Source of the DNA: Phycomyces nitens
Taxonomy: Eukaryota; Mucoromycota; Mucoromycetes; Mucorales; Phycomycetaceae
Direction of reading: 5' to 3'
Length of the DNA stretch: 64,000 nt
Assembly: GCA_022702545.1 (NCBI GenBank)
Contig: JAHRBC010000004.1
Location: 434,001-498,000 of the forward strand
Every line of letters begins with the position of its first letter. Positions within the stretch are counted from its first letter, which is position 1. Both the position numbers and the translations under genes were made by a program. Shown here piece after piece: positions 12,291 through 24,379 of the stretch. The notes below the pieces were generated by a model that did no database searches, was not told where the DNA came from, and saw only the letters and a program-made list of their open reading frames with translations.

Positions 12291-13080
12291 TAACTATTCA
12301 ATCTTTTTTTTAACAAAAATACAAGACGAGCGGCTTTGTGCCTTGTATAAAGACACTTATGCCCAGGCTTTGCAACATTAAATTGAAAATATTATATTAA
12401 AAAAAAAGGTAATTATAATAAGCATGTACAGAGACATGCATAAAAAATAAAGTTACTAGGGATCCGAAATGCAATTACAGATTCAAGAAAACATCAATCA
12501 ATGGACTTGTTGCTAAATAAAAAGTAGTCTATGTCAAGTCCAAGCATGAAGATACATTCTTCCAAAACAATATATGGTTGCCGGGTTGCTATAAACCAGA
12601 TTTTCCTCAAATTATAATCTATCAATGACTGGTATAATGATATCAGGTTCCAAAGGAGCATTTTGATTATCAGTCTATCCATATATCTCAGCACAATTTT
12701 CTGATATACTAATTGTGCATAACTAGAGAAATAAATATACAGGTGAATAATTCGATTCTCGTCATGGATTGTGTTTTGAGTTTGGTTTAAATTGATCTGA
12801 AAAGTTGATTTTCCAATATATATATAACTTTTATTAGAAATAAAAGAGTCCAAAAATATCATCATCAGAGCAAACAACGTAGTCTTGATTAATGCATAGT
12901 ACAGGAATGTTTTACTGTTACCTTTACATACTATTGGATCACTTGTAGGCCAAAATCTCTTCATATTTTTCTGTTAAAAATGGGCCATGAAAACTTGACA
13001 CTTCAATAATAAATACTTTGCCAAGAATAAACAAATATTGATAGTGATATACAGCGTTACTATCAAAATATCGAGCAATA
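12291..13080. other. no supported gene
   Basis: A 156-codon open frame on the minus strand (12964-12494) has the composition of translated AT-rich DNA and no recognisable domain. I treat the stretch as non-coding. Confidence 0.4.
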
Positions 13081-13089
13081 GTAAGCTCG

Positions 13090-14600
13090 GCCATAACGTG
13101 TGAATAAAAGGCATATACTTACATTGATATTATGCTTAATATATACAAGCGATTGGTCCAGGAATATCCAACTTTCTTCTCCCAGGATTGAGGGGGAGGC
13201 ACCAGACTTTCTTCTAATACCACCTGCTCCTATAAAGTGTCTTTTATACACTGATGATATTGCTTTAATAGGGACACCAAAAGATGTATGTAAACTATTG
13301 TTCGTTGCAGAGATACATTCAAATCTTCTTGGGTATAAGTAAAGTCCATCAAATGCAAAGTCTTCAACCTCCCGTCCAGTCTGCCTCTTACTCTGCATGG
13401 GAACGGTCTACTTTTTTAAACCACTTTCAAATACCTAGACATTCCTTTCTCTGGCCATGGAATAGATCGGCCAGCCGTCTTTACTCGCTCTCAGCAAACG
13501 GATAGCGCAACGATGCGCATGCTTGAAACTCTGGGTACTCATATGTATGCCTTTGGTCTACCCGCAGATATCCGGGGTTATCTTATTTTTGTTCGTTCTA
13601 TTCTTGAGTATGGCCTAGAAATTGTTTCTGCTGGTCGAGTGGACCCTACTCCTTTGAAAAAGGCCCAAAATGCTTGTCTCAGGACTAGTATCTGCTAGTC
13701 TAAGACATCTATGAGTGTGGTCTATATTGCCGTTTTAGTTGTTCTACCCAACATATACACATGGCTTCAGGCTCTCCAAACCAAGTTTCTTCGTCGTACC
13801 CTTACACTACGCCCAGACTCCTTGCCCAAAGCCCTTACCATGCAGCTGGATATTACAAAAGCCAAAACTGAATGGGAAAAAATTTGCCATAGTGTACTTT
13901 GGAAACATGTCCAACATTTGGAAAGGCGCCAAACAGCTTGCGGGCAAGAATCCCCCAATTATTGTTGCTCGATGTTTGTGCAAACCTGTTTGGGATCAGG
14001 TCTTACTACTGTCTTGGACACGTCGGGAATCTCGTTGTCTGATCAAATGGCGTTTTGATTGGCTTCCCCCACTCCATCTGTACCATGTAAATATGACGAT
14101 ATTAAAGGTACCCGGGCAAGTATGCTAGTATAACCAACTACAACTGCGATGGTACAGCATCTTCAAAGATATTTGGACCCTCCCCTGCCACAGACCGTCC
14201 ATATAATTGATCATATTCAACTGCCTTTCCAGGTCTGTCAGGCCGGATAGTGCATTATGGGATTGGTGGTCGTACTTGCTTGCTTTTCTGCGTGCTATTG
14301 ATCAAATCATTTCTCAATGCACAATACCCCACGAGCCATATCTTGGTCAAATTCTCATTGGTCTTGCAACCTCCTACCATTCCAAAAAAAAACTCTCGTC
14401 CACTCCTCAACAACAGAGAGAGACTGTCCCTGGTGATCCATTCCTTCGGCTTACCTCCAAAATCTCTACCGTTCCTGTCAACCCCTGCTGACTGCGTCCT
14501 CCCAAATTTGTGCCTATTATTATCAAGTTTTATTGGCTCTGTTGTGCGATCACTTTCGTATATCAACCGTCCAAGTTTATAAAGGGGATCACTCTTTGGA
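13090..14600 (+). pseudogene. non-LTR retrotransposon (LINE-type) reverse transcriptase relic
   Basis: Successive plus-strand frames carry recognisable reverse-transcriptase pieces broken by stops and frameshifts. CLLYTDDIALIGTP (about 13238-13276) is the catalytic palm box (family YADD, here YTDD). After a frameshift come VFNLPSSLPL, FKYLDIPFSGHGID (13426 on) and RGYLIFVRSILEYGLEIV (13576 on), typical of the RT thumb region. KKAQNACLRT follows, and then RRESRCLIKWRFDWLP (about 14020-14070), resembling the C-terminal part of Mucoralean LINEs. The 5' part (ORF1, endonuclease, start of RT) is missing or unrecognisable. There is no long terminal repeat, which fits a 5'-truncated LINE. It cannot encode a working protein. 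Confidence 0.75.
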
Positions 14601-15280
14601 ACTATCCTTACTGAAATCTGTTCTCAATATTGGTGTCACCAGCACCTCATTTATTCTCGCTTATTTACGTCTCATTCTTTTCTTTCTCTATATAATTAAT
14701 TTGTCTGTATTGTTACAAGCTGTATGTTTCTACTTTACTTTCTTAAAAGCTATTTTCCCCTACTGGAGTTTTTTTTATACTCTCTTTTCCTTTTCCCTTA
14801 TTACCATCTCTGTCATTCCGGGTCAAACACTATTAGTTTTTTCTTCGATCTCCTGACTAATTTCTTTTCTGCCAGTATTTAGGGCTTTCTTTTTACTATT
14901 TATTTTATGCATTTTCGATTATTCCTTTCGCTCTCATGGAAAGGGGCATATGCCTACAGGCTCTAGGCCTTGATATACTCACTAAATAAAGCAATATACT
15001 TTTACCTGATATAACTAGTGATGATCAGCTCTTAAGAGTTCTACTAATTATAGGTCCTTTTTTATAAGCTAAAAGCTCCTTCTGTCTATCAAGGAGTTCG
15101 TTGTTGTTTTGTTGGGACATGGTGATTCAAATGAGGAAAGCACTGTGAAAAATTAAATAAGAAGGTTATGGTACTGACTCTTTATTTTTTGAGGTTTAAA
15201 TCAATTGTCCTTAATCTTGGTATGAGTCTGTATGAATATTACATCAAACAAAGAAAGGAATATTTAGAAAATAAAACTAT
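14601..15280. other. LINE 3' flank and intergenic
   Basis: Pyrimidine-rich sequence that may be the 3' tail of the LINE relic, ending in AATAAAG near 14986. A 30-codon minus-strand frame begins at about 15121 (MSQQNNNELLDRQKEL) and stops at once; it may be a mobile-element fragment. No gene is supported. Confidence 0.35.
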
Positions 15281-15286
15281 CTAAAA

Positions 15287-15374
15287 GTCTCTGTGAGATT
15301 CGAACTCACGGTCTTCCAACCAAGGCCGGAAAACCACCTGTCAAGTCAACCAAAAGTCAACTATAGACCGAGAC
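15287..15374 (-). repeat. tRNA-like element, degenerate
   Basis: On the minus strand an 88-nt unit begins GTCTCGG and ends CAGAGAC, so the ends can pair over 6 of 7 positions. Near the 3' end GTGAG-TTCGAAT-CTCAC forms a perfect T-arm, and TTTT, a possible Pol III stop, follows. The D-arm and a seven-base anticodon loop cannot be drawn cleanly; an 8-bp stem, GGTTTTCC with GGAAGACC, sits where the anticodon or variable arm should be. It could be a tRNA pseudogene, a tRNA with a long variable arm, or the head of a SINE. tRNAscan-SE or Infernal would decide. Confidence 0.35.
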
Positions 15375-15599
15375 GGGATGTTCAAAAGAACAACAAAATT
15401 CAAAAGACTAGGGCTATTCCTCACTGTTTTAAGCAACAAAGGCTATATTCAGTTACGAGACCCCGCCTCTTTCGTTTCATCTAAACGCGATTTTACATTC
15501 TCTGGATTAACATTATCAAAGTGCTCTTGGGTATAGCTACTAGAGTAGCACAACCAAGAACGATCAATATAGTCTTGTAGCCCAGGGGGGCTACGGGCG

Positions 15600-16200
15600 A
15601 GAATTGAACATTGTTTCCAGCGCAAGATAATGGCCTAAAGACGTTCAACCAAAATCCTGACAAGCACATCTTCGCAGCACCTGGTTCCATTAACCGACCA
15701 CGAGAGATTGGAAGCTTGAATAAAGTAGGACTTTATACACTGTCACAATATTGATTATCGGATAGCAAGAGATTGGCCAGATATCGCAACGTCCATGTAC
15801 CAGATTCAGGGCTGAAATCCCTACTCAGGCTTTGGAATTGAATGTCCCAACTTGAGAAGACAGCCATACCCCAGACACAGAAGTGCCTCTCGCACAGGCT
15901 GAGTTGGTTTAGTTGCCAAGAGATAGCTTCGTCACTGAAACGCTCAGATGCCAATCTCAAGGCGACTGAACTGCCTCGAATCATTGAACTTCCCCATCTG
16001 TTGCCAACGAAAGTTGCATCATTTTGGCCTGTCATGAAGAGTGGTGGTATCTCATTGGCGCCCGATGGCTCCCACCTATTCTGCACCTCTTCATGACCGG
16101 ACTCGACCTAGAGTCCAGCCAGGTTCCAGACTGGAAGAAATCAAGACAGAACAGGGTTTCTTGCCGGCCGATTTCAGACCAATGCCTGAAAGGTGTTTGG
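15600..16200 (-). pseudogene. 25S rRNA-like block, strongly diverged
   Basis: This stretch is richer in GC than its surroundings. Read on the minus strand, 16089-16041 closely follows the 25S rRNA segment GTAGAATAGGTGGGAGC ... CGCCAGTGAAATACCAC; here it reads GCAGAATAGGTGGGAGCC ... CGCCAATGAGATACCAC. Upstream ACCCTGTTCTGTCTTGA and GGACTCTAGG, and downstream GATGGGGAAGTTCAATG, GATTTCAGCCCTGAATC and TCTGGCCAATCTC, fall in the same order as their 25S counterparts. Positions that are nearly invariant in working LSU rRNA are changed, so I call it a pseudogene. The comparison is from memory. Open frames on either strand here (minus 16086-15733, plus 15842-16096 and 16024-16251) are probably spurious rRNA-derived frames. 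Confidence 0.5.
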
Positions 16201-16259
16201 TTTGACAGTTTTGATTTTCATCGCAACCGTCTTTACAAGAGGCTTACTTGATAGCGAGT

Positions 16260-17490
16260 TATCAAGTCCAAGGCAGGGACGTCTTATAGGCAGAACCAGG
16301 GAGGAGCATATTATTGAATAAAAGTTTATGAGTTTTGAATTGGGATGTTTTGACTTTTGACATTACTTACATTGACAGAGTAGTCCAAGTGAAAAAGTGG
16401 TTAAAAACAAAGTCCGCATGTCAATATGTTAGTCATTGCAAACCAATGGACAAAAATTATGTAGCATTCAGCTCATTAGAGTACTACATTACTTACCGGA
16501 GCAGCGTGTCAAAGCAAGAGGTGAGTGGGAAAAAAGGTGTCTTGTTTCTTCCCACACCAAAGGCTTACTTATTATTATTTTTTGATTGCTGTGATGACGC
16601 GAGCCTGGGTTGGCCAATGAGATATCCCGTGATTCCTGAGATCACATGAGAGTCTGGGAGACTTTGACATGCTCCAATACAAACCCGTAATAAAGCATGT
16701 AAAGGAAAGCAATAAAACAATCCACGTAAAAGCAGTAAAGAAGTGTAACTTTTGGACAATGCAGTTGTAATATTGTACTCCGTTAACGAGTTTGAATGAC
16801 TATTCAATACCAGTCTAAAAGTGTAACCAAGTTCCGTGGTTTTGTATACCTTGAGATATACACACCCAGCTGAATAAAGTCCAAACTCTACAACCGATCT
16901 CTGGCTATTCTTTGCAAATACATGGCAAGCTAATGTCTGAATAGTTATACATCAAGCCCTCATACATCTCATATCAAGTGATAACCGATTATTATACAAC
17001 AGATATTCAAACTACAAGGACATTAGAACAATTTAAAATAGTAATTTGACACCATGAACACTGTAAAATATTCTTTGGATAGAATACTAAAACCGATTAA
17101 AAAGGGGGGTTCAATAACAGATTTTCAAAGTATTGATTGCTAATAAATAAAACTTGGAAAATAAAATCAATGAAACCCCCTAATAAATATATTTGAAAAA
17201 TAAAAAATAAAATAAAATAAACAATAGCAGTAGTCTACTAAGCTCTCATTCTTAGTAGATTGGAATCTTTGAGGCCACCAAAGTGTCAGACATTTATGAT
17301 GGCTGAGTAGGTTTAGAAAAGATATAAAAGAGGACAATATTTCATTGAATAAAAAAGCATCTATCTTTCTATCCTCGTTTACGATTCCCAGTGGGTTTGA
17401 CCAATATGGACTGTATTATAGCATTGGAAGAACAACCTAGATCTAAAACGACAAATAAAAATTTAAATTAAAAACAAAAACAAAACAGTA
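16260..17490. other. repeat-rich spacer, no gene seen
   Basis: Mixed-composition sequence with short frames only (for example plus 16335-16649 and minus 16807-16565) and no recognisable domain. The 13-mer ATTGGAATCTTTG occurs at 17259-17271 and again at 17508-17520, and its core ATTGGAATCT occurs inverted near 17942, hinting at small mobile-element ends. Confidence 0.4.
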
Positions 17491-17514
17491 CTGATTTGGT
17501 CTGCCATATTGGAA

Positions 17515-17700
17515 TCTTTGTCAGAGATCCCGGCTTGGACTTCGGTGGCTACGAAGTCCCAGGTACTGCCCCGACGTACCACCCAGCTGATTAAGAATTT
17601 TCAGCTCCCCAATTTCCAAGCCCGGGAATCGAACCCCGGACCTGGACCTTGGAAATCCAACGTCTTAACCAACTGAGTCATACCCCAGTATATTACACGG
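17515..17700 (-). mobile_element. tRNA-derived SINE candidate
   Basis: Read on the minus strand, 17680-17669 (TGACTCAGTTGG) matches a Pol III A box with one mismatch. 17635-17625 (GGTTCGATTCC) matches the B box perfectly, 33 nt downstream, which is normal tRNA spacing. A six-pair stem around TTCCAAG would give a CCA (Trp-like) anticodon loop, but the acceptor ends do not pair, so a functional tRNA is unlikely. A GC-rich body follows with a perfect 8-bp inverted repeat, GGACTTCG (17537-17544) and CGAAGTCC (17552-17559). A tRNA-like head plus a structured unrelated body is what a SINE looks like. No target-site duplication was confirmed. It could instead be a lone tRNA pseudogene. Confidence 0.5.
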
Positions 17701-18099
17701 TATAGAAAATTAAGAAATACCTGCAACGCTTTGCTTGCCTTTTATGGTGATAGGATCTTTATAGTGTCTACTGGGTTTCTACACTCAAAATAATAATAGA
17801 TTCTTTACATCTGTAGCTAATCATCAACTCATGCTAATTCATTCCTCTTTTTTCTTCTTCTTTTTCTGCTAATGTTGTTTTTATAGTTTTTCCTGTGTTT
17901 TAAATAAAGCATAAAAAAACAGTCTTTGGTTCTAATGTAGTAGATTCCAATTGAGATTACTTTTTTATGCTCAATCTACTCAATCAATGTCCTGCCAGTA
18001 ACAAAAATATCAATCTATTTCTTGCCTTAGCCAACGCACAAAAATAAATGAAATAATTACTTTGCAACTATTTGTTACTATTGTTTTCTCTATCAAAGC
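17701..18099. other. intergenic spacer
   Basis: AT-rich sequence between the SINE candidate and mariner copy 2. I see no gene. Confidence 0.45.
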
Positions 18100-18835
18100 T
18101 ACTTGCAATTTCGAATTCAATGTCGGTTTAGTTGACACTATTCACTCAAACCAAACCCCCCAAAAAATAATAATAATAAAAAAGATACTATTGAAAGTGA
18201 AAGAAAGGTAGCAAGATAATAAACTAAAGACTCGAACAAGGCTAAACAAAAGCAGATACAATGGATCACTTTTTTCTCAAATGTCTAGTTGTTGACATAA
18301 AAGTGCATTCTATATTCAAAGAAAATCAACTTGATAGAGAAAAAGCAGACTATCAAGTCTGTCAATTACATACAATACTTGTTGCCATACTTTTTTTCAT
18401 TTTTCTTTTCTATATTACATGGAGCTCCAATGTCAGAAATATGTAAAGACAAACTTAACATGCTCCTGACTGGCCATCATAAAGTCCTGACTTGAGTCCA
18501 AAGGAGAACATCTAAAATATACTGTGGGGTAATATGGGGTCAAAGTTAATCCAACATGTTATACCAAAACAGTTAAGAGGTGCTCTGACCAAAGAGCGTG
18601 TAAGTACAAGAGAGTATAAGTATAAAAGGAAGGCTTATACAATATCGAATAAATATATTGGTTTTAGCATGTATATTATTTAGGATACTTTATGATTATA
18701 TATTTCTAGGTCCATTGCGTGTAACAGTAAAGAAAAAAGTAGATCAGTGTAAAGGCATTCCTTTCATTTACGTCTTATGCCGAAACTTACAATTGCTTAA
18801 TATTTTGATAGTAACCTTGTATATATTACTTTATA
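18100..18835 (+). mobile_element. Tc1/mariner transposase relic, copy 2
   Basis: Second copy of the 1-770 relic in the same orientation, starting with the same ACTTGCAATTTCGAATTC and carrying the 61-codon frame MDHFFLKCLVVDIKVHS at 18261-18446. The catalytic-region pieces recur near 18418-18515 with an extra stop (DWPS-stop-SPDLSPKEN). It lacks a TTTTCA expansion present in copy 1 near 290-312. Similarity weakens after about 18600 but returns at AATTGCTTAATATT near 18790. It is non-functional. Confidence 0.75.
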
Positions 18836-21165
18836 TGTATTGTGTGCAAAAGAAAATATTTCTCAAATATAGTACTTTATAATAATTGACAAGATTCCGT
18901 TCAATGGCTTAAAAGGCCAGGGTATATAACTCTTTAGGGTATCTATGAAGATAATGCTTCAAGAAAACAACGCCTACTCCAATTGAATAGTCTACCAATA
19001 TAAAAACATATGTTTATCCAAGTTATTCAGTTTCATCACAAAAATTAATAACAGAAAAGTCTGAAAGGATACAAAGAGTTAAAAGTGAGTCTATGAAATC
19101 TATTTTTGCCCAAGGTAGTCTAAATATTTGACGATCTTTGGTAGAATGTAAAGCAGTACTATTATGAATGTATTTCAATGCTTTTGTATCGATATCTAAA
19201 GGATATATTTTACCTTGTGTATATTTGATAAAATTATGATATACCCAAATTTTACACGATTAATAAGTGTCTCTAAAAAAAAGGGGTTGAAGTTTGATGA
19301 TTGACCCTGAAAACTCAATTTCCAAAAGAAATGGCTGACCTAATATATCCTAACATTTAAATAAAAAGGATCTCGATTGTTTTCAAAGACTTTTCATGTT
19401 TAGGATTCTATAATAACCAAAATTCCATGACATTTTGAAATTCAAATATAAAGATTTCCAGAAAATAAAAGAGGTAATAATAGAATGTTTTTGCCCAGTT
19501 AAAAAAACCCCTAAATGAGGATCAGCCATAGGCTAAAAAAAACTGAATACATAGAGAAAGGAATTGGGGTATTGGGCTTATTAAATACTTGGCCTTTATT
19601 TAAATGTGCTTAAAAGTTAATAGACTTCAGAATAGTAAAAGGCATTGATCAATCATACTAGTTTTTGCTATTCCAAAACCAAAAATAAAGGTAATAATAT
19701 TCAGGATATTTTCTGTATATTTTTACCTTTTCAATGCCAACTAAATCATTGACCATTTACTAGCCAAGTGCAAAACTTATTATGTGTATTTAAAAGCGGT
19801 ATATTACTGTGGGAAAAATAATTAATTTGGGTGTTTAAAATTGTCTAGATTCTCAGAAATCTTATCTGGCAAGATAATATATACTTTCCGATACAGTGAA
19901 AGATATTTACAAAGAAAAATTAGGGTAATAAGTTAGAATATTATTATTTTACTTTGGACAAATAAATCCTCTCTCACTTCATCTAATAGTCAATAATAAT
20001 CATATTTCATGTCGCAAGCTATATTGTGGATGGTTATATTTTCACGTGTAAAAATGAATTTATACCTAAAATATTTTTACTAGATGAAAAAAGTATGATT
20101 ACAAATGGTCTATTCTAAGATCATCAAGGATCATCTACTTGGAAAGATTTAAATTGTTCTCTTTATAAAAATAGAAAATATTATTCCTGTTAAAAATACT
20201 GTCATTGAGTAGCGTGAAATGACTTTTTAAAAAAACTGTACTGAATACAAAAGAGTTTGTACTGTTATAAATGTTGGTTAAATAACTGCAGCTACCAAGC
20301 CAAATGTATACTCATATTAGAATAGCAGAATTGCCTTGAACTTTTTTTTTATCAAGATAGCTCATTTTATATTTTTCCTTTCGATACAAAACAGATATAC
20401 GTTTTAAAATATTTAACCTGATGCCCAAGCCTTTTTTTTAAGAAAATATAGTTTAATACAAAACAATGTCTCTTGAAGAGACGTCAAAAACTAGACTTTG
20501 ATAATAGCTCTTCTTGTACTCGAAATCAGTTAATTGCTATGTGGAAGTTCTGTTGGAAAATAATTTCAGATCTTTTTGTCTTGAAAACTGTTGAGACTTT
20601 TGATGAGACTCTTTGACATACTCTTTGACATACTCTTTGATTTCGGTACATGGCAACAACTTTAAATTTCCGACATACTATTTTATGATTATATCTAGCA
20701 TGATTTAAATATTTAAAGGTGATATAGGACAAGGAGTGGAGCCTTGGTCGATAAAAACTATTCTCTAGCAGGCTAAAATATATATAAAATAATACACCTA
20801 ATGTCCCATTCATGAGAAAAAAAAAATATTTGACTATAACAGTCATAACGATGACTAATATTCAGGGTTACTCTTACATCTCAATAACTATAAATATCCA
20901 TACAATTACTCAATAGTTAAAAATTTGATTTGGCCTGCCATCTATTCAAATACAATAAAAGAGTCCAAGTGCATACCATCCCTTTTCACCTGGGCATAAA
21001 ATATTGCAAAAGGCGTCTTAAAGAACAAAAACACGTTTAGATATATTATCTCTTAAAAATATACAGCTGCTCATTTATTTTGCATGTGCAACATTTCAAA
21101 AAGTGAAAGGGGCTCTATTGTAAGATCAATAATCAATAGGCTTTTATACAAAAAATACTCATAAT

Positions 21166-21204
<39 letters not shown>

Positions 21205-21967
21205 GATACACATATATGAAGGTGGTATAAGCATCTAAACAACCATTATTTTAGCAAAAAGAAAAAAGATTGCTTTCCTCAAAATATTCCAGCCACAAAT
21301 TCATTATACCCTGTATAGTCAACTAGATAACTTTCTCTAGTGAACGTGAACTATGAGATGCTGTCAGACAAGGTAAAAAGTTAGACCGAAAGAGATTCTA
21401 AAGAGTCATATCTGTACTCCTATTTCACGAACAATCTATTAAAATCCGGAGAGTTCATCATTTGGAGTGCCCTGGGAATTTGAGTCTATGACATGCAACA
21501 ATCAATTTTAGTACATTGACTGTATCTTAGTTTGTTAGATGATATGGTATTAAATCTATTGATAATAATGACATGCTCACAATTCAGAGGCTGAAGTGGA
21601 AGCTCGGTAAGTTGGCAAGTAGACTGTGATTGATTTTTGTGACGTTTAATATTTAGACAGCTCTCTATACTACTTTGGTAAAATGGTCAGTACCTTTACT
21701 GCCCTTACCACTGAATATGTGCCATTAGAGATCGACTATATCACGGCATATATACTTGAGATTGTGTCTATAATATTAAAATATCAATTGCACGCAGCCA
21801 GAGGAATGTGCACGCAAAGATAAAAAGAGAAAGAGAAAGAGAGGGATTTGATGAGTGAGATGTCTTGGCTCCGTGAAAATGGCATATTAGAGCGTTGATT
21901 TAAAATATAATAAAAAGATAGATTTGTCCCGCTTACACCGTTCTTGTTCTCTTTAAAAAATATTATT
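18836..21967. other. 3.1-kb AT-rich block without a gene
   Basis: Long AT-rich stretch with stops throughout both strands. Simple repeats include an (AAT) run at about 21169-21202 and three ACTCTTTGACAT-type units at 20606-20640. The 106-codon minus frame at 20846-20526 covers those units and is not convincing as a gene. The last few hundred bases should hold the promoter of the next gene. Confidence 0.5.
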
Positions 21968-23378
21968 ATGAACAGTCCAAGTGTTGGCTGTCTTTTTGTG
22001 ACCCCAGATATCTCTGCAGCTCATCAGCCTGGTGCCCAGGATATTTTAAGAGATCAAGATATTCTCGAGATTTTCCGACTCATAAAACAAATCCTCCGTC
22101 ATAACGTTGGCCCTGAACGACTTGCCCGCCTACTCTTTTGCATATTTTATGCCCTTGGAGACAGTGTTCAGTTTAGCAAACCTGCTCATGAAAACATGGT
22201 CCTGTTTAGGGCTTATTCTGGACACTCATTATTGGTTCACGCTGTTCAATTGCCCAAGTATTGTTCATGTTGTCCATCCGAGACCTCAGCATGGGGATTT
22301 ACCAGGGAATTATTCCCCGAGAACGATTGGACTGCTACAACAGGATCGCGTATCCAAGAACTTCGAATGGTTTGTACCTCCCCAATTGAACCTTGTATGG
22401 AGCCTCGAGAACGAGGATTCTATTATCAAGATGGTCGAATTCAACGCGAATCAGTATTACTACAGCGTTTTGCTGAACAAGGCATTTTGACCCAAGAATC
22501 AATCGTACGCAAACGTCGCAAGGCTACCCCACCATCACTTGAAAGTATTTCTGTACCACTGATACATAAAAAGCCAAAAATACCTCACAGACACGGTGAT
22601 TTTGATCAAAGACGTAAGTAGAATGTTAATAACGAGAATATGGTTCGTCTATTGGCACTGTCTTTTTAATATACAAATTTATAAAGGAGACACCATAGTA
22701 TTGAGGCTCCAGGCAATCTCCTTGATCGAATTAGAAAAGAAGGTGTCTTCTTTACCTAGTAACGTTAGCCTCGAGGTCGAGACTGTCCCCCTTGACGATA
22801 TTTCCCCTGCTCTTCGGGTCCTGATATCCCATGCCAACCAAAAACCGCACCTTGACAACGGAATGAACCAATACGGGATTTACTATAATATCGATTACTA
22901 CAAGCTCTATGTGGCTTTTGAACAGTTTCAACAAGCCTTTGCGGGTTTGTATCCAGATCAAGTCGTCGCTAGTCGACTGCCGAACCCCGACAGAATTCCA
23001 AATGATCGTGAGCGCAGTGCGAACATGAAAGCTTACCGCCCATTGATCGAACCATTATTGTCCCAAGAGTCAAACTGGGCTGCCTTTCGACGCAACATCA
23101 TTGTAGGCGAGCGGATGGTTCAATTGGCTCGGCTGGTTGGGCAGGGTGTGCTACTGATGACAAAAGAAATCAGCGGGTCCAAGCTTCACCTCACATTCAC
23201 TAATAAAGAGTGGGCCAGTTTCTTGGAAGAGATGCAGTCGGGAAAATGGGATACGCCTGAAACCACCGGAGCTGGCTGGCTCATGTCAGTTCAGCAGAAA
23301 TTAGCGACAAAATATTGGTTTTCTCCTTTTGGGAAACCCATTGTATCTACAGAACGCAAAAGTTTGTTTGGCTTATAG
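21968..23378 (+). CDS. unknown protein, 445 residues
   Basis: I do not recognise this protein. Exons 21968-22613 and 22687-23378 join in phase 1 (…FDQR|RDTIVLR…) across a GT-AG intron and give 445 residues. The composition is even and globular, with no signal peptide or membrane segment. The N-terminal half (LRDQDILEIFRLIKQILRHN, ARLLFCIFYALGD) contains a Cys pair in KYCSCCPSE. A basic hinge, RKRRKATPPS with KKPKIPHRH, precedes the intron and could be a nuclear localisation signal. The C-terminal half has distinctive segments NQYGIYYNIDYYKLYVAFEQ, NWAAFRRNIIVGERM and LHLTFTNKEWASFLEEM, ending WFSPFGKPIVSTERKSLFGL. Regular codon use and the clean splice support a real gene. It may be a lineage-specific Mucoralean family. 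Confidence 0.82.
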
Positions 23379-24379
23379 CATCTTGTCTGTCCGGTCAATC
23401 GGTAAACTGAATAAAGGAATATGATTATAATGATATTTTCCAGGTACACAAAACATGTTGCTTGCATGTTCGCAGTATGTGCTACGGCGGTGTCAACCAG
23501 TGCTACAGAACTGTGGCGATGTTGAATGTGAAGAGGAGCTGAAAGCAAAAATAAATACCCAAATATACCCTCTAGTCTATATTTCTGACTATCTTTCTCT
23601 CATAAAGCCACATTATAGACATGCAGAAGAAATATTAAAAATTACAAGCTGAATTAGGCAGATATACCTGGTCTGTGTGGAAGCCTAATAAACAGCTTGC
23701 TTTGTGTACTCATACGGCAGAAATATGGCTCAATTAGAGGACCTTTAAAGAGTGCCTTTATACCACAAACCCATAAAAAGCACTGCTGGCCAATTGGTGA
23801 ATCCCAAACCCCAACAGACCAGATTAAAAATAAACAGTGAGGAATCCCTGAGAATAAAGCAAAATATTTTTTATAGTCCAGTATTCTCTCAAACTATTAA
23901 TTGACAGCTAGTATAAAATTAGAGGATTTTAATACATTTACTGCTTTTGCCCTGATTACACATAATAGGTTTCACAACATTTTTCGTATGGATATATGGC
24001 AATTGGATATCTAGACTGCGCCAATCAAGACAATGTCGATATTTCTAGATAGAATTCCTTGAGCTCTTGTTTTTTATATATATATATAGACACCAACCGT
24101 GTGAGGGTACTGATTTTTGTTTGAATGCCAGAGATCTCCTAGGATACCGATTAATCTACCTTTTTCATTCAAATGTATACCATGTATATTACTTGAAATT
24201 CACACTATAAAAACCCAATTGATGCTGGTGTAAATAGCTACCCTTTTTGGAAGTGAAGGGGAAGAGTCGTCACCCATCTGCACACGCGGCCTTTATTTTC
24301 TACATCCACGCTTTAGACTGCTGGAGACGCAAGCCCATCGTTTCTCTTTTTTTTTATCTTATTTCGATTCTACACAACA
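23379..24379. other. intergenic, promoter of the proteasome gene
   Basis: One kilobase with no supported gene; the 65-codon frame at 23455-23652 is not convincing. The (TA) run at 24075-24088 is simple sequence. I could not identify a proteasome-associated control element. Confidence 0.5.

Noticed and set aside
12494..12964. 156-codon minus-strand frame
   Set aside because: Its amino-acid make-up (I, Y, L, S, F rich without motifs) is that of AT-rich noncoding DNA; it lies in a relic-rich interval.
17625..17680. Functional tRNA-Trp
   Set aside because: A and B boxes and a CCA-like anticodon loop are present, but the acceptor stem does not pair and the T-stem needs an eight-base loop.
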